Shown: positions 41,252-51,282 of the stretch, one piece after another | How positions within the stretch are numbered: the stretch's first letter is position 1 | How the letters are laid out: every line of letters starts with the position of its first letter | NCBI GenBank assembly: GCA_902363555.1 | Contig: CABJAM010000011.1 | Location: 1 to 64,000 of the forward strand | From: Lachnospiraceae bacterium | GTDB lineage: Bacteria; Bacillota; Clostridia; Lachnospirales; Lachnospiraceae | Length of the DNA stretch: 64,000 bases | Direction of reading: 5' to 3' | Made by a program: the position numbers and the translations under genes | Notes under the pieces: model-generated | What the model was told of the DNA's origin: nothing | Database searches by the model: none | The model's input: the letters and a program-made list of their open reading frames with translations, nothing else

Positions 41252-44223
41252 TGGAAATAAAACGTACCCACAGGGCCAGAATCAATCTGGCGCTGGCGGC
41301 CATTGGCCTGAGCATCGTCCTTTGCCTTCTGACCGTATTTTTTATCCGGGATGTCCGGACACAGTTGTGGGAGCAGTCTGTCAATACGATCATGGAATCC
41401 ACCTCACAGGGTCGCAGCACTTTAAAAATCCAGTTGGACCGTGATTTCGCATCTATGCGCACGGCGGCCGCAAACGTGGGCGGCTTTTCCATGGAGTCAA
41501 AAGATACTCTGGAACAGTCGCTGCTCCAGTACTCCCAACTGGAAAGCGGCACGCTGCTATACCTGGATGACGGTGCCTGCATCCCAGCTTCGGCGTCCGC
41601 GGACCTTGGCGTTTTGGAGGCTCTTTCTGACCGCAATATGGATCATGGGATCATCGACCCGCATATCAGCAGTGTGACCGGTGTGAATGTGTTTAACCTT
41701 TTTGTCAGAGCCCGGATGTCCGACGGCACGGCCGGATTTCTTGTAAAGGAATATGAGGTGAACAGCATTGTGGACAGCTTCAGTCTGTCCTTTTATAACA
41801 ACGCCGGCTTTTCCTATGTGATCAACACCCGGGGCGACGTACTGATCCGTCCGACACATCCTGGCAGCAATAAGACCGTTCAGAATCTGTTTGATATGCT
41901 CCCCGAGACTGAAAATGATCCCGATACCCTTGCGGAATTTGCCGAATCACTTACCGCGTCACGCACAGGCTGGGCAGTTTTTAATTATCAGGGGGAGCCG
42001 ACGGTATTTTGTTACACTCCGCTGGAACTGCAGTCGGACTGGTATCTGATCTCCATCATACCGGAAGCGGTAGTAAATGCACAGACGACCGAGATCATCA
42101 CGCGTTCCATGCTGCTCATCGGAAGTATACTCGTTGGGATTTCAGCATTGATCATCGTGTACATATGGTATATTAATAAAACAAATAAAAAGCTGCGCAA
42201 TCAGGCCAATTATATACGCCATCTGTATAATGCCGTGCCTGAGGCAGTGGCGCTTATTACGGTGGAACCGCCCCATAATATACTCCAGCTAAATCTTGAA
42301 GGCCAAAAAATGCTCGGTTATTCACCGGAATCGGATAAGGATGTTTTTCCAGGGCTGAGTCTTGGCGATATTCTTTATAGTGAAGATGTCGATTATGTTC
42401 TGGGGCTTTTTAAGGAAGCCGCCGCCGGAAGCCGGAAAAGTAATATCGAATACCGTCTGAAAAATGCTGGCAAAGGCTTTTTCTGGGTGTCCGGTGTCGT
42501 TGAAAAAACTTTGGACGACAATGGCGATCCGGTGCTGATCTCAACCTTCCGGGATATTACCCGGGATAAACTGGCAAAGGAGGCTGCTGCAAGAGATCAG
42601 CGGCAGGAACGTCTGACACTTGTGCGTGCGATTTCCAATGCCTACCCGGTGATCATCCGATTGAATCTGACCATGGATACATTGAAATTTATATACATGC
42701 AGCCCGGTCTTATGATCGGTCTGGGATCACAGAAAACGTACAGCCAGCTTTTTGAGGATATGTCCGCAACTTTCCATAAAGACGATCTGGAGGTCTATCG
42801 GAACCGTTTTTCACTGGAAAATCTCCGCAGTGTCTTTGAAACGAAACGGAAGGAGGTTTTTCTCGATGCCCGCCAGATGCTTACGGACGGCAAATACCAC
42901 TGGATATCTTCTCAGATCATTTATGTGGATAACCCATATTCGGAAGACCAGTTGGCAGTGCTCATATCCCGCAGGGTCGACGAGCAGCGGTATGAGGAGG
43001 AGCAGCAGCGCCAGGCGCTTGAGAGCGCCCTGGATAATGCCCGGGCGGCCAGTGAAGCCAAGGGCCGTTTTCTGTCCAGCATGAGCCATGATATCCGCAC
43101 GCCCATGAACGCTATTGTGGGTATGACGGCCATTGCGTCGACCCATCTGGATGATAAAGCCCGGGTTGCACAATGTCTGGAAAAAATCAGTCTTTCCAGC
43201 AGCCATCTGCTGAGCCTTATTAATGATGTGCTGGATGTTTCAAAAATCGAAAGCGGAAAGCTCACGATCCGGGAGGAAACGCTCAATCTTTCAGAGCTTG
43301 TCGCCGACGTCACTGAGTTGATCCGTCCTCAGGCTGATGAAAAGGAACAAAAGTTTGAGATCCACACAGCACTGGACAATGAAAATGTTATTGGAGATGC
43401 ACTGCGTATCCGGCAGGTATTTTTAAATATACTGAGTAACGCTGTCAAATATACGCCTGAGGGCGGGCAGATCCACGTGACCATGACACAGGAAAGAAGC
43501 TCCCGCCGCAATCGCCAAAGCTATATCTTTTGCTGCCGGGATACCGGTGCAGGCATGAGCCGGGAATTTATGGAACGGCTGTTTGAGCCTTTTGAGCGGG
43601 CCTATGATTCTACGACGAGCAAAATTGCAGGAACAGGTCTTGGTCTTGCCATCACCAAAAACCTGGTAGATCTGATGAACGGGGAGATCATGGTGGATTC
43701 CGAGCCGCAAAAGGGCTCTGAGTTTACAGTGATCCTGCCGCTCCAGGTACAGGATATCGTACCTGAACCAAAAATCTCCTGTGCGGCTGTGGACACGGCC
43801 GACTACACGGGAAAAAAGGTGTTACTTGTTGAGGATAATGAGATCAACCGGGAAATTGTCCGTATTTTACTTGGGGAGCTGGGGCTGCAGATTGATGAGG
43901 CCATTGATGGTGAAGCGGCTGTACGAAAATTTGCCGGGGCGCCTGAAGGCTATTATGATTTGATCTTAATGGATATCCAGATGCCTAAAATGGACGGCTA
44001 TGAGGCCACCCGGGCAATCCGCGCGCTGCGCCGCGGGGATGCTTTGGATATACCGATCGTCGCCATGACGGCCAATGCCTTTGAGGAGGATGTCCGTGCA
44101 GCGATCCGCGCCGGCATGAACGCCCATTTCGCCAAACCGATCGAATCGGAAACACTAAAGCGCATACTAAACCAGTATTTAAAAGGCATTCCACAAAAAA
44201 TGCCTTCTGAGGAGGAAAAATGA
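41251..44223 (+). CDS. Hybrid sensor histidine kinase with extracellular sensor domain
   Basis: The 990-residue protein has membrane helices at about 15-37 and 285-307 enclosing an extracellular Cache-like domain. Cytoplasmic PAS regions follow (about 325-450 and 460-590), then HisKA with SSMSHDIRTPMNAIVGM (phospho-His near 614), HATPase (QVFLNILSNAVKYTPEGG, GTGLGLAI) and a C-terminal receiver (LLVEDNEINRE, acceptor Asp in LILMDIQMPKMDGYEATR). No Hpt domain or separate output regulator is nearby, so the receiver's partner is unknown. The ATG overlaps the SBP stop (ATGA) and the end overlaps the HD gene by 4 bases, so all three are translationally coupled. Confidence 0.9.
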   Translation: MEIKRTHRARINLALAAIGLSIVLCLLTVFFIRDVRTQLWEQSVNTIMESTSQGRSTLKIQLDRDFASMRTAAANVGGFSMESKDTLEQSLLQYSQLESGTLLYLDDGACIPASASADLGVLEALSDRNMDHGIIDPHISSVTGVNVFNLFVRARMSDGTAGFLVKEYEVNSIVDSFSLSFYNNAGFSYVINTRGDVLIRPTHPGSNKTVQNLFDMLPETENDPDTLAEFAESLTASRTGWAVFNYQGEPTVFCYTPLELQSDWYLISIIPEAVVNAQTTEIITRSMLLIGSILVGISALIIVYIWYINKTNKKLRNQANYIRHLYNAVPEAVALITVEPPHNILQLNLEGQKMLGYSPESDKDVFPGLSLGDILYSEDVDYVLGLFKEAAAGSRKSNIEYRLKNAGKGFFWVSGVVEKTLDDNGDPVLISTFRDITRDKLAKEAAARDQRQERLTLVRAISNAYPVIIRLNLTMDTLKFIYMQPGLMIGLGSQKTYSQLFEDMSATFHKDDLEVYRNRFSLENLRSVFETKRKEVFLDARQMLTDGKYHWISSQIIYVDNPYSEDQLAVLISRRVDEQRYEEEQQRQALESALDNARAASEAKGRFLSSMSHDIRTPMNAIVGMTAIASTHLDDKARVAQCLEKISLSSSHLLSLINDVLDVSKIESGKLTIREETLNLSELVADVTELIRPQADEKEQKFEIHTALDNENVIGDALRIRQVFLNILSNAVKYTPEGGQIHVTMTQERSSRRNRQSYIFCCRDTGAGMSREFMERLFEPFERAYDSTTSKIAGTGLGLAITKNLVDLMNGEIMVDSEPQKGSEFTVILPLQVQDIVPEPKISCAAVDTADYTGKKVLLVEDNEINREIVRILLGELGLQIDEAIDGEAAVRKFAGAPEGYYDLILMDIQMPKMDGYEATRAIRALRRGDALDIPIVAMTANAFEEDVRAAIRAGMNAHFAKPIESETLKRILNQYLKGIPQKMPSEEEK

Positions 44224-45494
44224 AAACAGCATCAGTTATAAACAGTGATAATATCAGCGGGCTTGTTCAGCGGACCCTGAATCATGTGGACGTCCGGTTG
44301 ACGGATCATGGAAAACGGGTGGCTTATCTGGCCGGCCGTATGCTTGAGGCGGACGGCAGCTTTTCTGTAAAGGAGAAGCAGGATATATGTCTCCTTGCGC
44401 TGCTTCACGATATAGGCGCTTATAAGACTGAGGAGATCAATGAAATGACCCGCTTTGAATCCAGGGATATATGGGAACATTCCATCTTCGGATATTTGTT
44501 CCTTTATCATCTGTCGCCGTTAAAGGACTGGGCACAGACCATTTTGTTTCACCATGTTTCCGCGAGCACACTGGATGGTGTGGATGAACGGATCGCCATG
44601 GCGTCGCAGATCATTAATCTGGCGGACCGGGTGGACATTTTCTGGCTGAATTATCCGGTGCAGAGCGCCCTGGATAAGTATCTGAGCCAAAAACGGGATG
44701 ACCGTTTCCGGGGAAGTGTTGTGGATCTGTTTTATAAAGCTTTGGAAAAGTATCCTGTTATGGAAGAATGGAAAGATGCACAGGCTTTTCAAAAGGTGGT
44801 CCAGCATATGGATCTGACCGTGGAGCAGTGTGAAGCCTATTTGAACATGTTGATTTTTGCTATTGATTTCCGGAGCAGACATACAGTGACCCATACGATC
44901 ACAACCACAAGTATTGCGACCAGTCTGGCGCGGTTCATGCAGATGACCGATAAACAGATCCATGATATTCACTATGGAGCATTGCTGCACGATCTGGGAA
45001 AGATTGGAATACCGGTGGAAATTTTGGAGTTTCCCGGAAAGCTGAGCCCCCAGGCGATGAAGATCATGCGCACCCATGTGGATATCACAGAGGAGATTTT
45101 AGGCGGAACGATCGATCCGGTTATAACCAATATTGCGCTCCGCCACCATGAGAAGCTGGACGGCAGCGGCTACCCGAAAGGACTTTGTGGTGATGCGATC
45201 ACATTGGAGGAGCAGGTGGTAGGTGTTTCCGATATCGTCAGCGCCCTACTTGGCACCCGCAGCTACAAAGAAGCCTATTCCAAAGAAAAAACGTTATCGA
45301 TCTTGAGGGAGCAGGCCGGGAACGGCAAAATCAGCCCGGAGCTGGTCGGTGTCCTGGAAAAACATTTTGATGAAATACTTTCGGAGCTGAATGTTAAATG
45401 CGCCCCGATACTGGAAACTTATTATGGCCTGACCGCAGAATATGACCGGCTTTTGGAAAAATATCACAACCAGAAGACGTTTATGCCGGCCTGA
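44220..45494 (+). CDS. Tandem HD domain protein, second domain HD-GYP
   Basis: The 424-residue soluble protein has two HD domains. The first (about 25-140) has ALLHDIGAYK but lacks a clear GYP motif. The second (about 215-400) has ALLHDLGKIGIP and HHEKLDGSGYPKGL, a full HD-GYP signature expected to degrade cyclic di-GMP. No receiver domain is attached. The start ATG overlaps the kinase stop (ATGA). As third gene of the SBP-kinase operon it is the natural output, perhaps through interaction with the kinase receiver; this is inferred. Confidence 0.88.
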   Translation: MKTASVINSDNISGLVQRTLNHVDVRLTDHGKRVAYLAGRMLEADGSFSVKEKQDICLLALLHDIGAYKTEEINEMTRFESRDIWEHSIFGYLFLYHLSPLKDWAQTILFHHVSASTLDGVDERIAMASQIINLADRVDIFWLNYPVQSALDKYLSQKRDDRFRGSVVDLFYKALEKYPVMEEWKDAQAFQKVVQHMDLTVEQCEAYLNMLIFAIDFRSRHTVTHTITTTSIATSLARFMQMTDKQIHDIHYGALLHDLGKIGIPVEILEFPGKLSPQAMKIMRTHVDITEEILGGTIDPVITNIALRHHEKLDGSGYPKGLCGDAITLEEQVVGVSDIVSALLGTRSYKEAYSKEKTLSILREQAGNGKISPELVGVLEKHFDEILSELNVKCAPILETYYGLTAEYDRLLEKYHNQKTFMPA

Positions 45495-45639
45495 GATACC
45501 TGGAACAAGCGTAAAGCAGACGCATGTGCATCGTCTTCGCCTCAGCAGTTTCCACTGGAACGGCAACGTTATTGCTTACCGGTTCTTCCGTGCACAGTAA
45601 TATTTAGAAATATAAATTTAATAAATGTGTAATAAAGTC

Positions 45640-45668
45640 TGGATTTATTGTAATATTTATGCTATAAT
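45640..45668 (+). promoter_or_regulatory. Promoter of the M23 peptidase gene
   Basis: TGGATT at 45640-45645 (weak), a 17-base spacer and a perfect TATAAT at 45663-45668. Two TGTAAT half-sites lie near (45629 and 45650), but they are not spaced as a WalR box. Confidence 0.5.
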
Positions 45669-45714
45669 TTAAGCGTTAACAAAAATATTACAGGAAAGGA
45701 GCTTACAAATTATT

Positions 45715-47274
45715 ATGCACAGGAAATTTATGCGCTCGTTGAAGGCTGCCATTGCACTTACATTAGTCTTTTCCATCAGCATTCCGGCTTTAGCGGCCAG
45801 TGAAAAGGAACAGACTCAGCAAAACCTGGCGGCACTTCAAAATGAGAAAGCAGCTTTACAGAACCGCCTCTCACAGCTTCAGGCCAATAAGTCAGATACC
45901 CAGTCGTATATCACACAACTGGATGGTGAACTTACGCAGGTGGGCGATGAGATCGAACGTATCCAGGGAGAGCTTGATGATACCCAGGCGGATCTGGCTA
46001 AAACCCAGGCGGATCTGGACACCGCCAAGGCAAAAGAAGCGGAGCAGTATGCCGCTTTAAAGGCTCGTATTAAAGCCATGTATGAAAAAGGTGATACAAG
46101 CCTGATGGAAGTATTTATGAAAGCCGAGGATATTTCCACATTATTAAATGCCACGGAGTACATATCCAAAATCTCAGATTATGACACTCAGCTTTTAACT
46201 GCGCTGAATGAGACACGAAAAGAAATTGAAACACTGGAGGCTCAGCTCCAGGCCCAAAAGGAAGAGCTGGAGGCGTTAAAAACTCAGGAAGAAGCCAAGA
46301 AGGAAGAACTGGAACTGGTTATGGACGCCAAGCGCGCTGAACTGGAGCAGTTAGGCGCATCCATCGATGAAGTCACTGCCCAGATCAATAATACACAGGC
46401 GGAAATCGACACAAATAACCGGATTCTTGCAGCGATCCAGAAGGCTGAAGCAGAAGCGGCTGAAAGACAGCGTCAGGCTGAAGCCGAGAGACAGCGCCAG
46501 GCAGAGCTTGCAGCGCAGCAGCAGGCGTCCGGAAATTCTGGAAACAGCAACGAAACCGGAGAGTCTGAAACAACAGATCCCGAATCCCCGGGCGTGACAG
46601 CACCGGAAAATGGATCAGAGTCCAATGCACCGGAAACTGAACCGGAATCGACTCCCGCTGAAAGCACCGACGGTGTGAACCCGCCGGAAACAACACCAGA
46701 GGAAAGCGAAACACAGACGCAGACACCGGAAACTACAGCGCCGGAGTCCGAATCGGAGACGACCGCACCGGAAACGGAACCAGAGACACAGCCAGAAACA
46801 ACGGCCCCGGAAACTGAGCCCGAGACACAGCCGGAAACAACACCTCCGGATAACAGCAGTTCAGGAAGCTCCTCCGCAGGAGTGTCCACTGGCAGCTTTA
46901 TATGGCCATGTGCCGGCGGATACATATCGTCCGGATTTGGCGGACGTACGTCGCCGACGGCTGGCGCATCCTCCAACCACAAGGGGGTTGACATTGCTGC
47001 CGGACATGGATCTGATGTCTATGCCGCAGACGGCGGGATCGTCGCTACGGTATCTTACAGCGCTGCCAGAGGTAATTACGTAGTTATTACCCACAGCAAT
47101 GGCCTGTCCACCCTGTACCAGCACTGCTCGGCTATTTATGCTACCGAGGGTTCTGCTGTATCCCAGGGTGATATCATTGCCGCCGTGGGCAGCACCGGTT
47201 ATTCCACCGGACCGCACCTTCACTTTGAAGTATGGGTAAATGGTGTACCGGTGAATCCATCGAATTATTTATAA
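45715..47274 (+). CDS. Secreted PcsB/EnvC-like M23 peptidase with coiled coil
   Basis: The 519-residue exported protein has a signal peptide (about 1-28, ending PALAAS) and a long coiled coil (about 30-265, rich in Gln/Glu/Leu heptads), typical of division-associated hydrolases steered by FtsEX. A Pro/Glu/Thr linker follows (about 275-385), then a C-terminal M23 LytM domain (about 395-519) with metal ligands in NHKGVDIAAG and GPHLHFEVW. Its role would be peptidoglycan cleavage at the septum or wall. AAAGGAG is an unusually long 13 bases before the ATG, but no better start is visible. Confidence 0.88.
   Translation: MHRKFMRSLKAAIALTLVFSISIPALAASEKEQTQQNLAALQNEKAALQNRLSQLQANKSDTQSYITQLDGELTQVGDEIERIQGELDDTQADLAKTQADLDTAKAKEAEQYAALKARIKAMYEKGDTSLMEVFMKAEDISTLLNATEYISKISDYDTQLLTALNETRKEIETLEAQLQAQKEELEALKTQEEAKKEELELVMDAKRAELEQLGASIDEVTAQINNTQAEIDTNNRILAAIQKAEAEAAERQRQAEAERQRQAELAAQQQASGNSGNSNETGESETTDPESPGVTAPENGSESNAPETEPESTPAESTDGVNPPETTPEESETQTQTPETTAPESESETTAPETEPETQPETTAPETEPETQPETTPPDNSSSGSSSAGVSTGSFIWPCAGGYISSGFGGRTSPTAGASSNHKGVDIAAGHGSDVYAADGGIVATVSYSAARGNYVVITHSNGLSTLYQHCSAIYATEGSAVSQGDIIAAVGSTGYSTGPHLHFEVWVNGVPVNPSNYL
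46748..46850 (+). repeat. 39-bp coding repeat in the M23 linker
   Basis: Two full units code for TAPETEPETQPET followed by a partial third. Synonymous codons differ between units. It gives an acidic Pro/Thr spacer likely crossing the wall. Confidence 0.65.
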
Positions 47275-47286
47275 TTTCACAAAAGC

Positions 47287-47332
47287 AAATAAGCCGCCGC
47301 CCCATAGAATTTCACGGGGCGGCGGCTTATTT
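47287..47332 (+). terminator. Terminator after the M23 gene
   Basis: AAATAAGCCGCCGCCCC pairs with GGGGCGGCGGCTTATTT, a very stable symmetric hairpin. It can act in both directions. Confidence 0.85.
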
Positions 47333-47510
47333 GTCACATTCTCATTCACGTACAGTAGTATTAATAATTACTTGAAGTTCTATCCCAAAATGTATATAAT
47401 ATTTAATATTGTATTATACACAGATTGCAAAACGTATTATGTTGTAATGTGTTGTAATTATATGATGCTTGATCGATTTTCGATAAGCATTAAAAAACGA
47501 AAGGAAAAAC

Positions 47511-49382
47511 ATGAGAAAACTAGCTTTAAGTGATGAAATATTACTAAATATCGAAAAACCGGCGCGTTACCTGGGAAATGAAGTTAATGCCGTTGTCAAA
47601 GACCCGGCAAAGGTGGATATCCGCTTCGCCATGTGCTTCCCCGATGTATATGAGATTGGCATGTCTTATCTGGGAATACAGATCATTTACGATATGCTCA
47701 ATCAGCGGGAGGATACATGGTGCGAGCGGCTTTACTCCCCGTGGACCGATCTGGATGCACAGATGCGCGAGAAGGACATCCCCCTGTTTGCCCTGGAATC
47801 CCAGGACCCTGTAAAGGACTTTGATTTTCTGGCCATAACGATCCAGTATGAAATGTGCTATACGAACATATTGCAGGTGATCGATTTATCGAAAATCCCC
47901 ATGATGGCTGCTGAGCGTACATGGGAGGACCCTATCGTGATCGGCGGTGGTCCGTGCACGTATAATCCGGAGCCGTTGGCGGACTTTTTTGACATCTTTT
48001 ATATCGGTGAGGGTGAAACCGTATATAATGAGCTGATGGATATTTACAAAGACAGCCGGAGCAGGGGATTGAGCCGGAAGGAATTTCTTGAGCGGGCCGC
48101 CGATATTCCAGGCCTTTATGTACCTGCATTTTACGATGTGGATTACCACGAGGATGGCACGATCCGCGCCTTTACGCCCAATAATCCCCACGCAAAAGAA
48201 AAAATTAAAAAGCAGGTCGTGACCGATCTATCCCATACGTATTACCCGGAAAAGCCGGTTGTTCCGTTTATTAAAGTCACTCAGGACCGGGTGGTCCTGG
48301 AAATCCAGAGGGGCTGTATCCGGGGCTGCCGTTTTTGTCAGGCCGGCATGGTGTACCGGCCCAACCGGGAGCGGAGCCTGGAATTTTTAAAGACGGCCGC
48401 CGTGAAGATGCTTAATGCTACCGGCCATGAAGAGATTTCTTTAAGCTCATTAAGCTCCAGCGATTATTCGGAGCTTGAGGCCCTGGTCAGCTTTCTGTTG
48501 GAAGAATGCAGTAAAAAGAAGATCAATATATCTCTGCCGTCACTGAGGATCGACGCCTTTTCCCTGGACGTTATGAGTAAGGTGCAGGATGTGAAAAAGA
48601 GCAGCCTGACCTTTGCTCCGGAGGCCGGCACGCAAAGAATGCGCAATGTGATCAACAAGGGGCTTACTGAGGAGGATATTTTCGGAGGCGCCATGGATGC
48701 CTTCAGGGGCGGCTGGAACCGGGTTAAGCTCTATTTTATGCTGGGCCTGCCCGGTGAGACGGACGATGACATTGAAGGGATCGCCCGATTATCCAATGAT
48801 ATCGCAGCCCTTTACTATACCCTTCCCAAATCCGAGCGCCCCGGCGGCGGACGGGTGGATGTGGTGACCAGTACCTCCTTTTTTGTGCCCAAGCCATTTA
48901 CACCGTTCCAGTGGGTGGCACAAAATACAAATGAACAGTTTTTAAGTAAGCAGCGTCTTTTAAATGGTAAGATCCGTGACCAGCTCAATCATAAAAGTAT
49001 TAAATACAACTGGCACGATGTGGAGCTGACTCAGCTGGAGGGTATTTTGGCCCGGGGCGACCGGAGGCTGTGCAGGGTGCTGCTGGACGCTTACAGATCC
49101 GGCTGTCTGTATGATTCCTGGTCGGAAAGCTTCCGCTATGAGCTGTGGATGGCCGCCTTTGAAAAAAATGGGGTCGATCCGGATTTTTACAACCTGAGAG
49201 AACGCAGTACGGATGAAATCCTGCCCTGGGATTTTATCGACGCCGGTGTTTCCAAAAGCTTTCTTATCCGGGAGTGGGAGCGCTCGAAGCAGGCGCTGGT
49301 GACACCCAATTGCCGCCAGGGCTGTTCCGGCTGCGGCAGCAGAATTTATGGTGGAGGTGTTTGTTATGAAAATCAGGCTTAA
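47511..49382 (+). CDS. Radical SAM protein of the TIGR03960 family
   Basis: The 623-residue protein has a B12-binding-like N-terminal region (about 30-200) and a radical SAM core whose cluster cysteines appear in EIQRGCIRGCRFCQAGM (CxxxCxxC near residue 270). A C-terminal NCRQGCSGCG cysteine cluster follows. The family is always paired with a TIGR03936/DUF2344 protein and often with RNase E/G, as here. The chemical product is not established; an RNA or ribosome link is suggested by neighbours. AAAGGAAAAAC precedes the ATG. Confidence 0.88.
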   Translation: MRKLALSDEILLNIEKPARYLGNEVNAVVKDPAKVDIRFAMCFPDVYEIGMSYLGIQIIYDMLNQREDTWCERLYSPWTDLDAQMREKDIPLFALESQDPVKDFDFLAITIQYEMCYTNILQVIDLSKIPMMAAERTWEDPIVIGGGPCTYNPEPLADFFDIFYIGEGETVYNELMDIYKDSRSRGLSRKEFLERAADIPGLYVPAFYDVDYHEDGTIRAFTPNNPHAKEKIKKQVVTDLSHTYYPEKPVVPFIKVTQDRVVLEIQRGCIRGCRFCQAGMVYRPNRERSLEFLKTAAVKMLNATGHEEISLSSLSSSDYSELEALVSFLLEECSKKKINISLPSLRIDAFSLDVMSKVQDVKKSSLTFAPEAGTQRMRNVINKGLTEEDIFGGAMDAFRGGWNRVKLYFMLGLPGETDDDIEGIARLSNDIAALYYTLPKSERPGGGRVDVVTSTSFFVPKPFTPFQWVAQNTNEQFLSKQRLLNGKIRDQLNHKSIKYNWHDVELTQLEGILARGDRRLCRVLLDAYRSGCLYDSWSESFRYELWMAAFEKNGVDPDFYNLRERSTDEILPWDFIDAGVSKSFLIREWERSKQALVTPNCRQGCSGCGSRIYGGGVCYENQA

Positions 49383-50073
49383 ATTTTCCAAAGAGGGGGA
49401 GATGAAGTTCATCGGCCACCTGGATATGGTGCGGTATTTTCAAAAGGCTTTCCGGCGCTGCGGCATCGACATTGCCTACTCCCAGGGATTTTCGCCCCAT
49501 CAGCAGATCTCCTTTGCCGCGCCTCTTGGCGTAGGGCTTACAAGCCGCGGGGAATATATGGATATTATCGTAAATTCCACGCAGGATTCTGAAACGATGC
49601 TGGACCTTATCAATAAAGAGATGGTGGAGGGCGTCCGGGTTTTAAGCTATCGCCGGATCGACGATGAGACGAAAAATTCCAACGCCATGTCTATTATCGC
49701 CGCCGCGGATTATGAGGTTACCTTCCGTGAAGGCCGCCGGCCGGAGATTGATCTGGAAGCGGCGCTTATGGAATTTTACCGGCAGCCGCAGATTTCTGTG
49801 CTTAAAAAGACGAAAAAGAGCGAGAAGGAGGTGGATATCCGTCCGCTGATCTATGATCTTAAAGTGGATGGCGACCGGATCTTTATGCGTCTGTCCACCG
49901 GTAGTGTGGCGAACCTGAAGCCGGAGCTGGTCATGGATACATTTATGAAATCCATCGGATCAACGCTGGGGGATTATGACCTCCTGGTATGCCGGCTGGA
50001 AATGTATGCCGATAGCGGACAGGGCTTTATCGCTCTTGAGGATATGGGCCGGGATGTGGAGCAGGACGGGTGA
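49366..50073 (+). CDS. TIGR03936 / DUF2344 protein, partner of the radical SAM protein
   Basis: The 235-residue protein shows the family opening RLKFSKEGEMKFIGHLDMVRYFQKAFRR and QGFSPHQQISFAAPLGVG. Its function is unknown, but in many bacteria it is fused to, or encoded beside, the TIGR03960 radical SAM enzyme. Start: ATG 49366, preceded by GGAGGTG, overlapping the radical SAM gene by 17 bases. The next gene overlaps its end region, so the three are co-translated. Confidence 0.85.
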   Translation: MKIRLKFSKEGEMKFIGHLDMVRYFQKAFRRCGIDIAYSQGFSPHQQISFAAPLGVGLTSRGEYMDIIVNSTQDSETMLDLINKEMVEGVRVLSYRRIDDETKNSNAMSIIAAADYEVTFREGRRPEIDLEAALMEFYRQPQISVLKKTKKSEKEVDIRPLIYDLKVDGDRIFMRLSTGSVANLKPELVMDTFMKSIGSTLGDYDLLVCRLEMYADSGQGFIALEDMGRDVEQDG

Positions 50074-50075
50074 CC

Positions 50076-51281
50076 ATGGACAGAAAGCTTGTAATTATTG
50101 CGTGGAAGCAGCAAATACTCACTGCGGTTTACGAGGATGAAACCTTGGTGGAATTTCTGTTTGACGATCCGTCAGGCAGTCTCCTTGGAAATATCTATGT
50201 GGGGAAGATTAAAAATATTGTGAAAAATATCAATGCGGCCTTTGTGGAATTTGACCACGGGCAGCATGGGTATTATTCCCTGACGGAAAATACATCCCAT
50301 TTTTTTATGAATACGAAAAAGGGCACTGTACCTGTGGCCGGGGATGAGCTGCTCGTGCAGGTGGCCGGTGATCCTATAAAGTCCAAGCTGCCCATGCTTT
50401 CCGGAAAGATCACCGTTACCGGCGCTGATCTTGTTTTGACGGCCAATAAGAGCTTTGTGGGCGTCTCGGCTAAAATTACCCGGGAAGATGAAAAAAAGCG
50501 CTTAAAATCCATTTTAGAGCCTCTTGTTACCGATACCTATGGCTTTATTGCACGCACAGAGGCCGCAGGCAAGCCGGAGGATCAGCTTTTAACGGAAGCT
50601 GCGGCATTGGCGGAAGAATTTGCTCATATACTTAAAAGGGGCCGTTACAGTCCGTGTTACACAAAGGTATATTCCGGTCTGCCGGCCTATCTGAAATATA
50701 TACAGACATACCCGGACATTACAAAAATCACCACGGACCTGCCCCAGGTTTATGAGGAACTTGTCCGCTATCAAACGTCCATGGCCGTGGATATACCGCT
50801 GGTGCTTTACGAGGATAAGGACTGGCCCCTCTGTAAGGTTAAAAGCATGGAGACGCAGATCAAACGAGCCCTGAATCCCCAGGTCTGGCTGAAATCCGGC
50901 GGCTTTCTTCTGATCCAGCCCACGGAAGGGCTTGTGGTCGTGGATGTAAACACCGGAAAATATACAGGTAAAAAGGCGGCTCAGGACACCTTCTTTAAAA
51001 TCAATATGGAAGCGGCGGATGAAATCGGACGGCAGCTAAGGCTGCGAAATCTGTCGGGCATCATCATTATCGACTTTATTGATATGAAGGATGAAAAAAT
51101 GCGCCGGGAGCTGTTCGAACATTTTTCCGGTGTTCTGAAAAAGGACCCGGTAAAAACGGTGCTTGTGGATATGACCCGTTTAAATCTTGTGGAGATGACC
51201 CGGAAAAAGGAGCGCCGCCCGCTCTACGAGCAGTTGGACTGCCAGTGTCCGGTGTGCCACGGCAGCGGGTATGTATACTGA
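50076..51281 (+). CDS. rng: Ribonuclease E/G family protein
   Basis: This endoribonuclease processes rRNA and mRNA. The 401-residue length fits RNase G. It has an N-terminal S1-like domain (LGNIYVGKIKNIVKNINAAFVEF), the metal-binding VVDVNTGKYTGK and IIIDFIDMKD, and a C-terminal zinc-link CPVCHGSGYVY. Either GTG 50070 or ATG 50076 may start it; ATG is preferred. It overlaps or abuts the DUF2344 stop. In Firmicutes this gene commonly precedes the L21-L27 cluster, here separated by two extra genes. Confidence 0.9.
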   Translation: MDRKLVIIAWKQQILTAVYEDETLVEFLFDDPSGSLLGNIYVGKIKNIVKNINAAFVEFDHGQHGYYSLTENTSHFFMNTKKGTVPVAGDELLVQVAGDPIKSKLPMLSGKITVTGADLVLTANKSFVGVSAKITREDEKKRLKSILEPLVTDTYGFIARTEAAGKPEDQLLTEAAALAEEFAHILKRGRYSPCYTKVYSGLPAYLKYIQTYPDITKITTDLPQVYEELVRYQTSMAVDIPLVLYEDKDWPLCKVKSMETQIKRALNPQVWLKSGGFLLIQPTEGLVVVDVNTGKYTGKKAAQDTFFKINMEAADEIGRQLRLRNLSGIIIIDFIDMKDEKMRRELFEHFSGVLKKDPVKTVLVDMTRLNLVEMTRKKERRPLYEQLDCQCPVCHGSGYVY

Positions 51282-51282
51282 A

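Noticed and set aside
46748..46850. Tandem repeats in the M23 gene considered as a CRISPR or mobile repeat
   Set aside because: They are in frame, code for an acidic Pro/Thr linker and vary at synonymous sites, as expected for a protein repeat. No CRISPR array was seen anywhere in the window.
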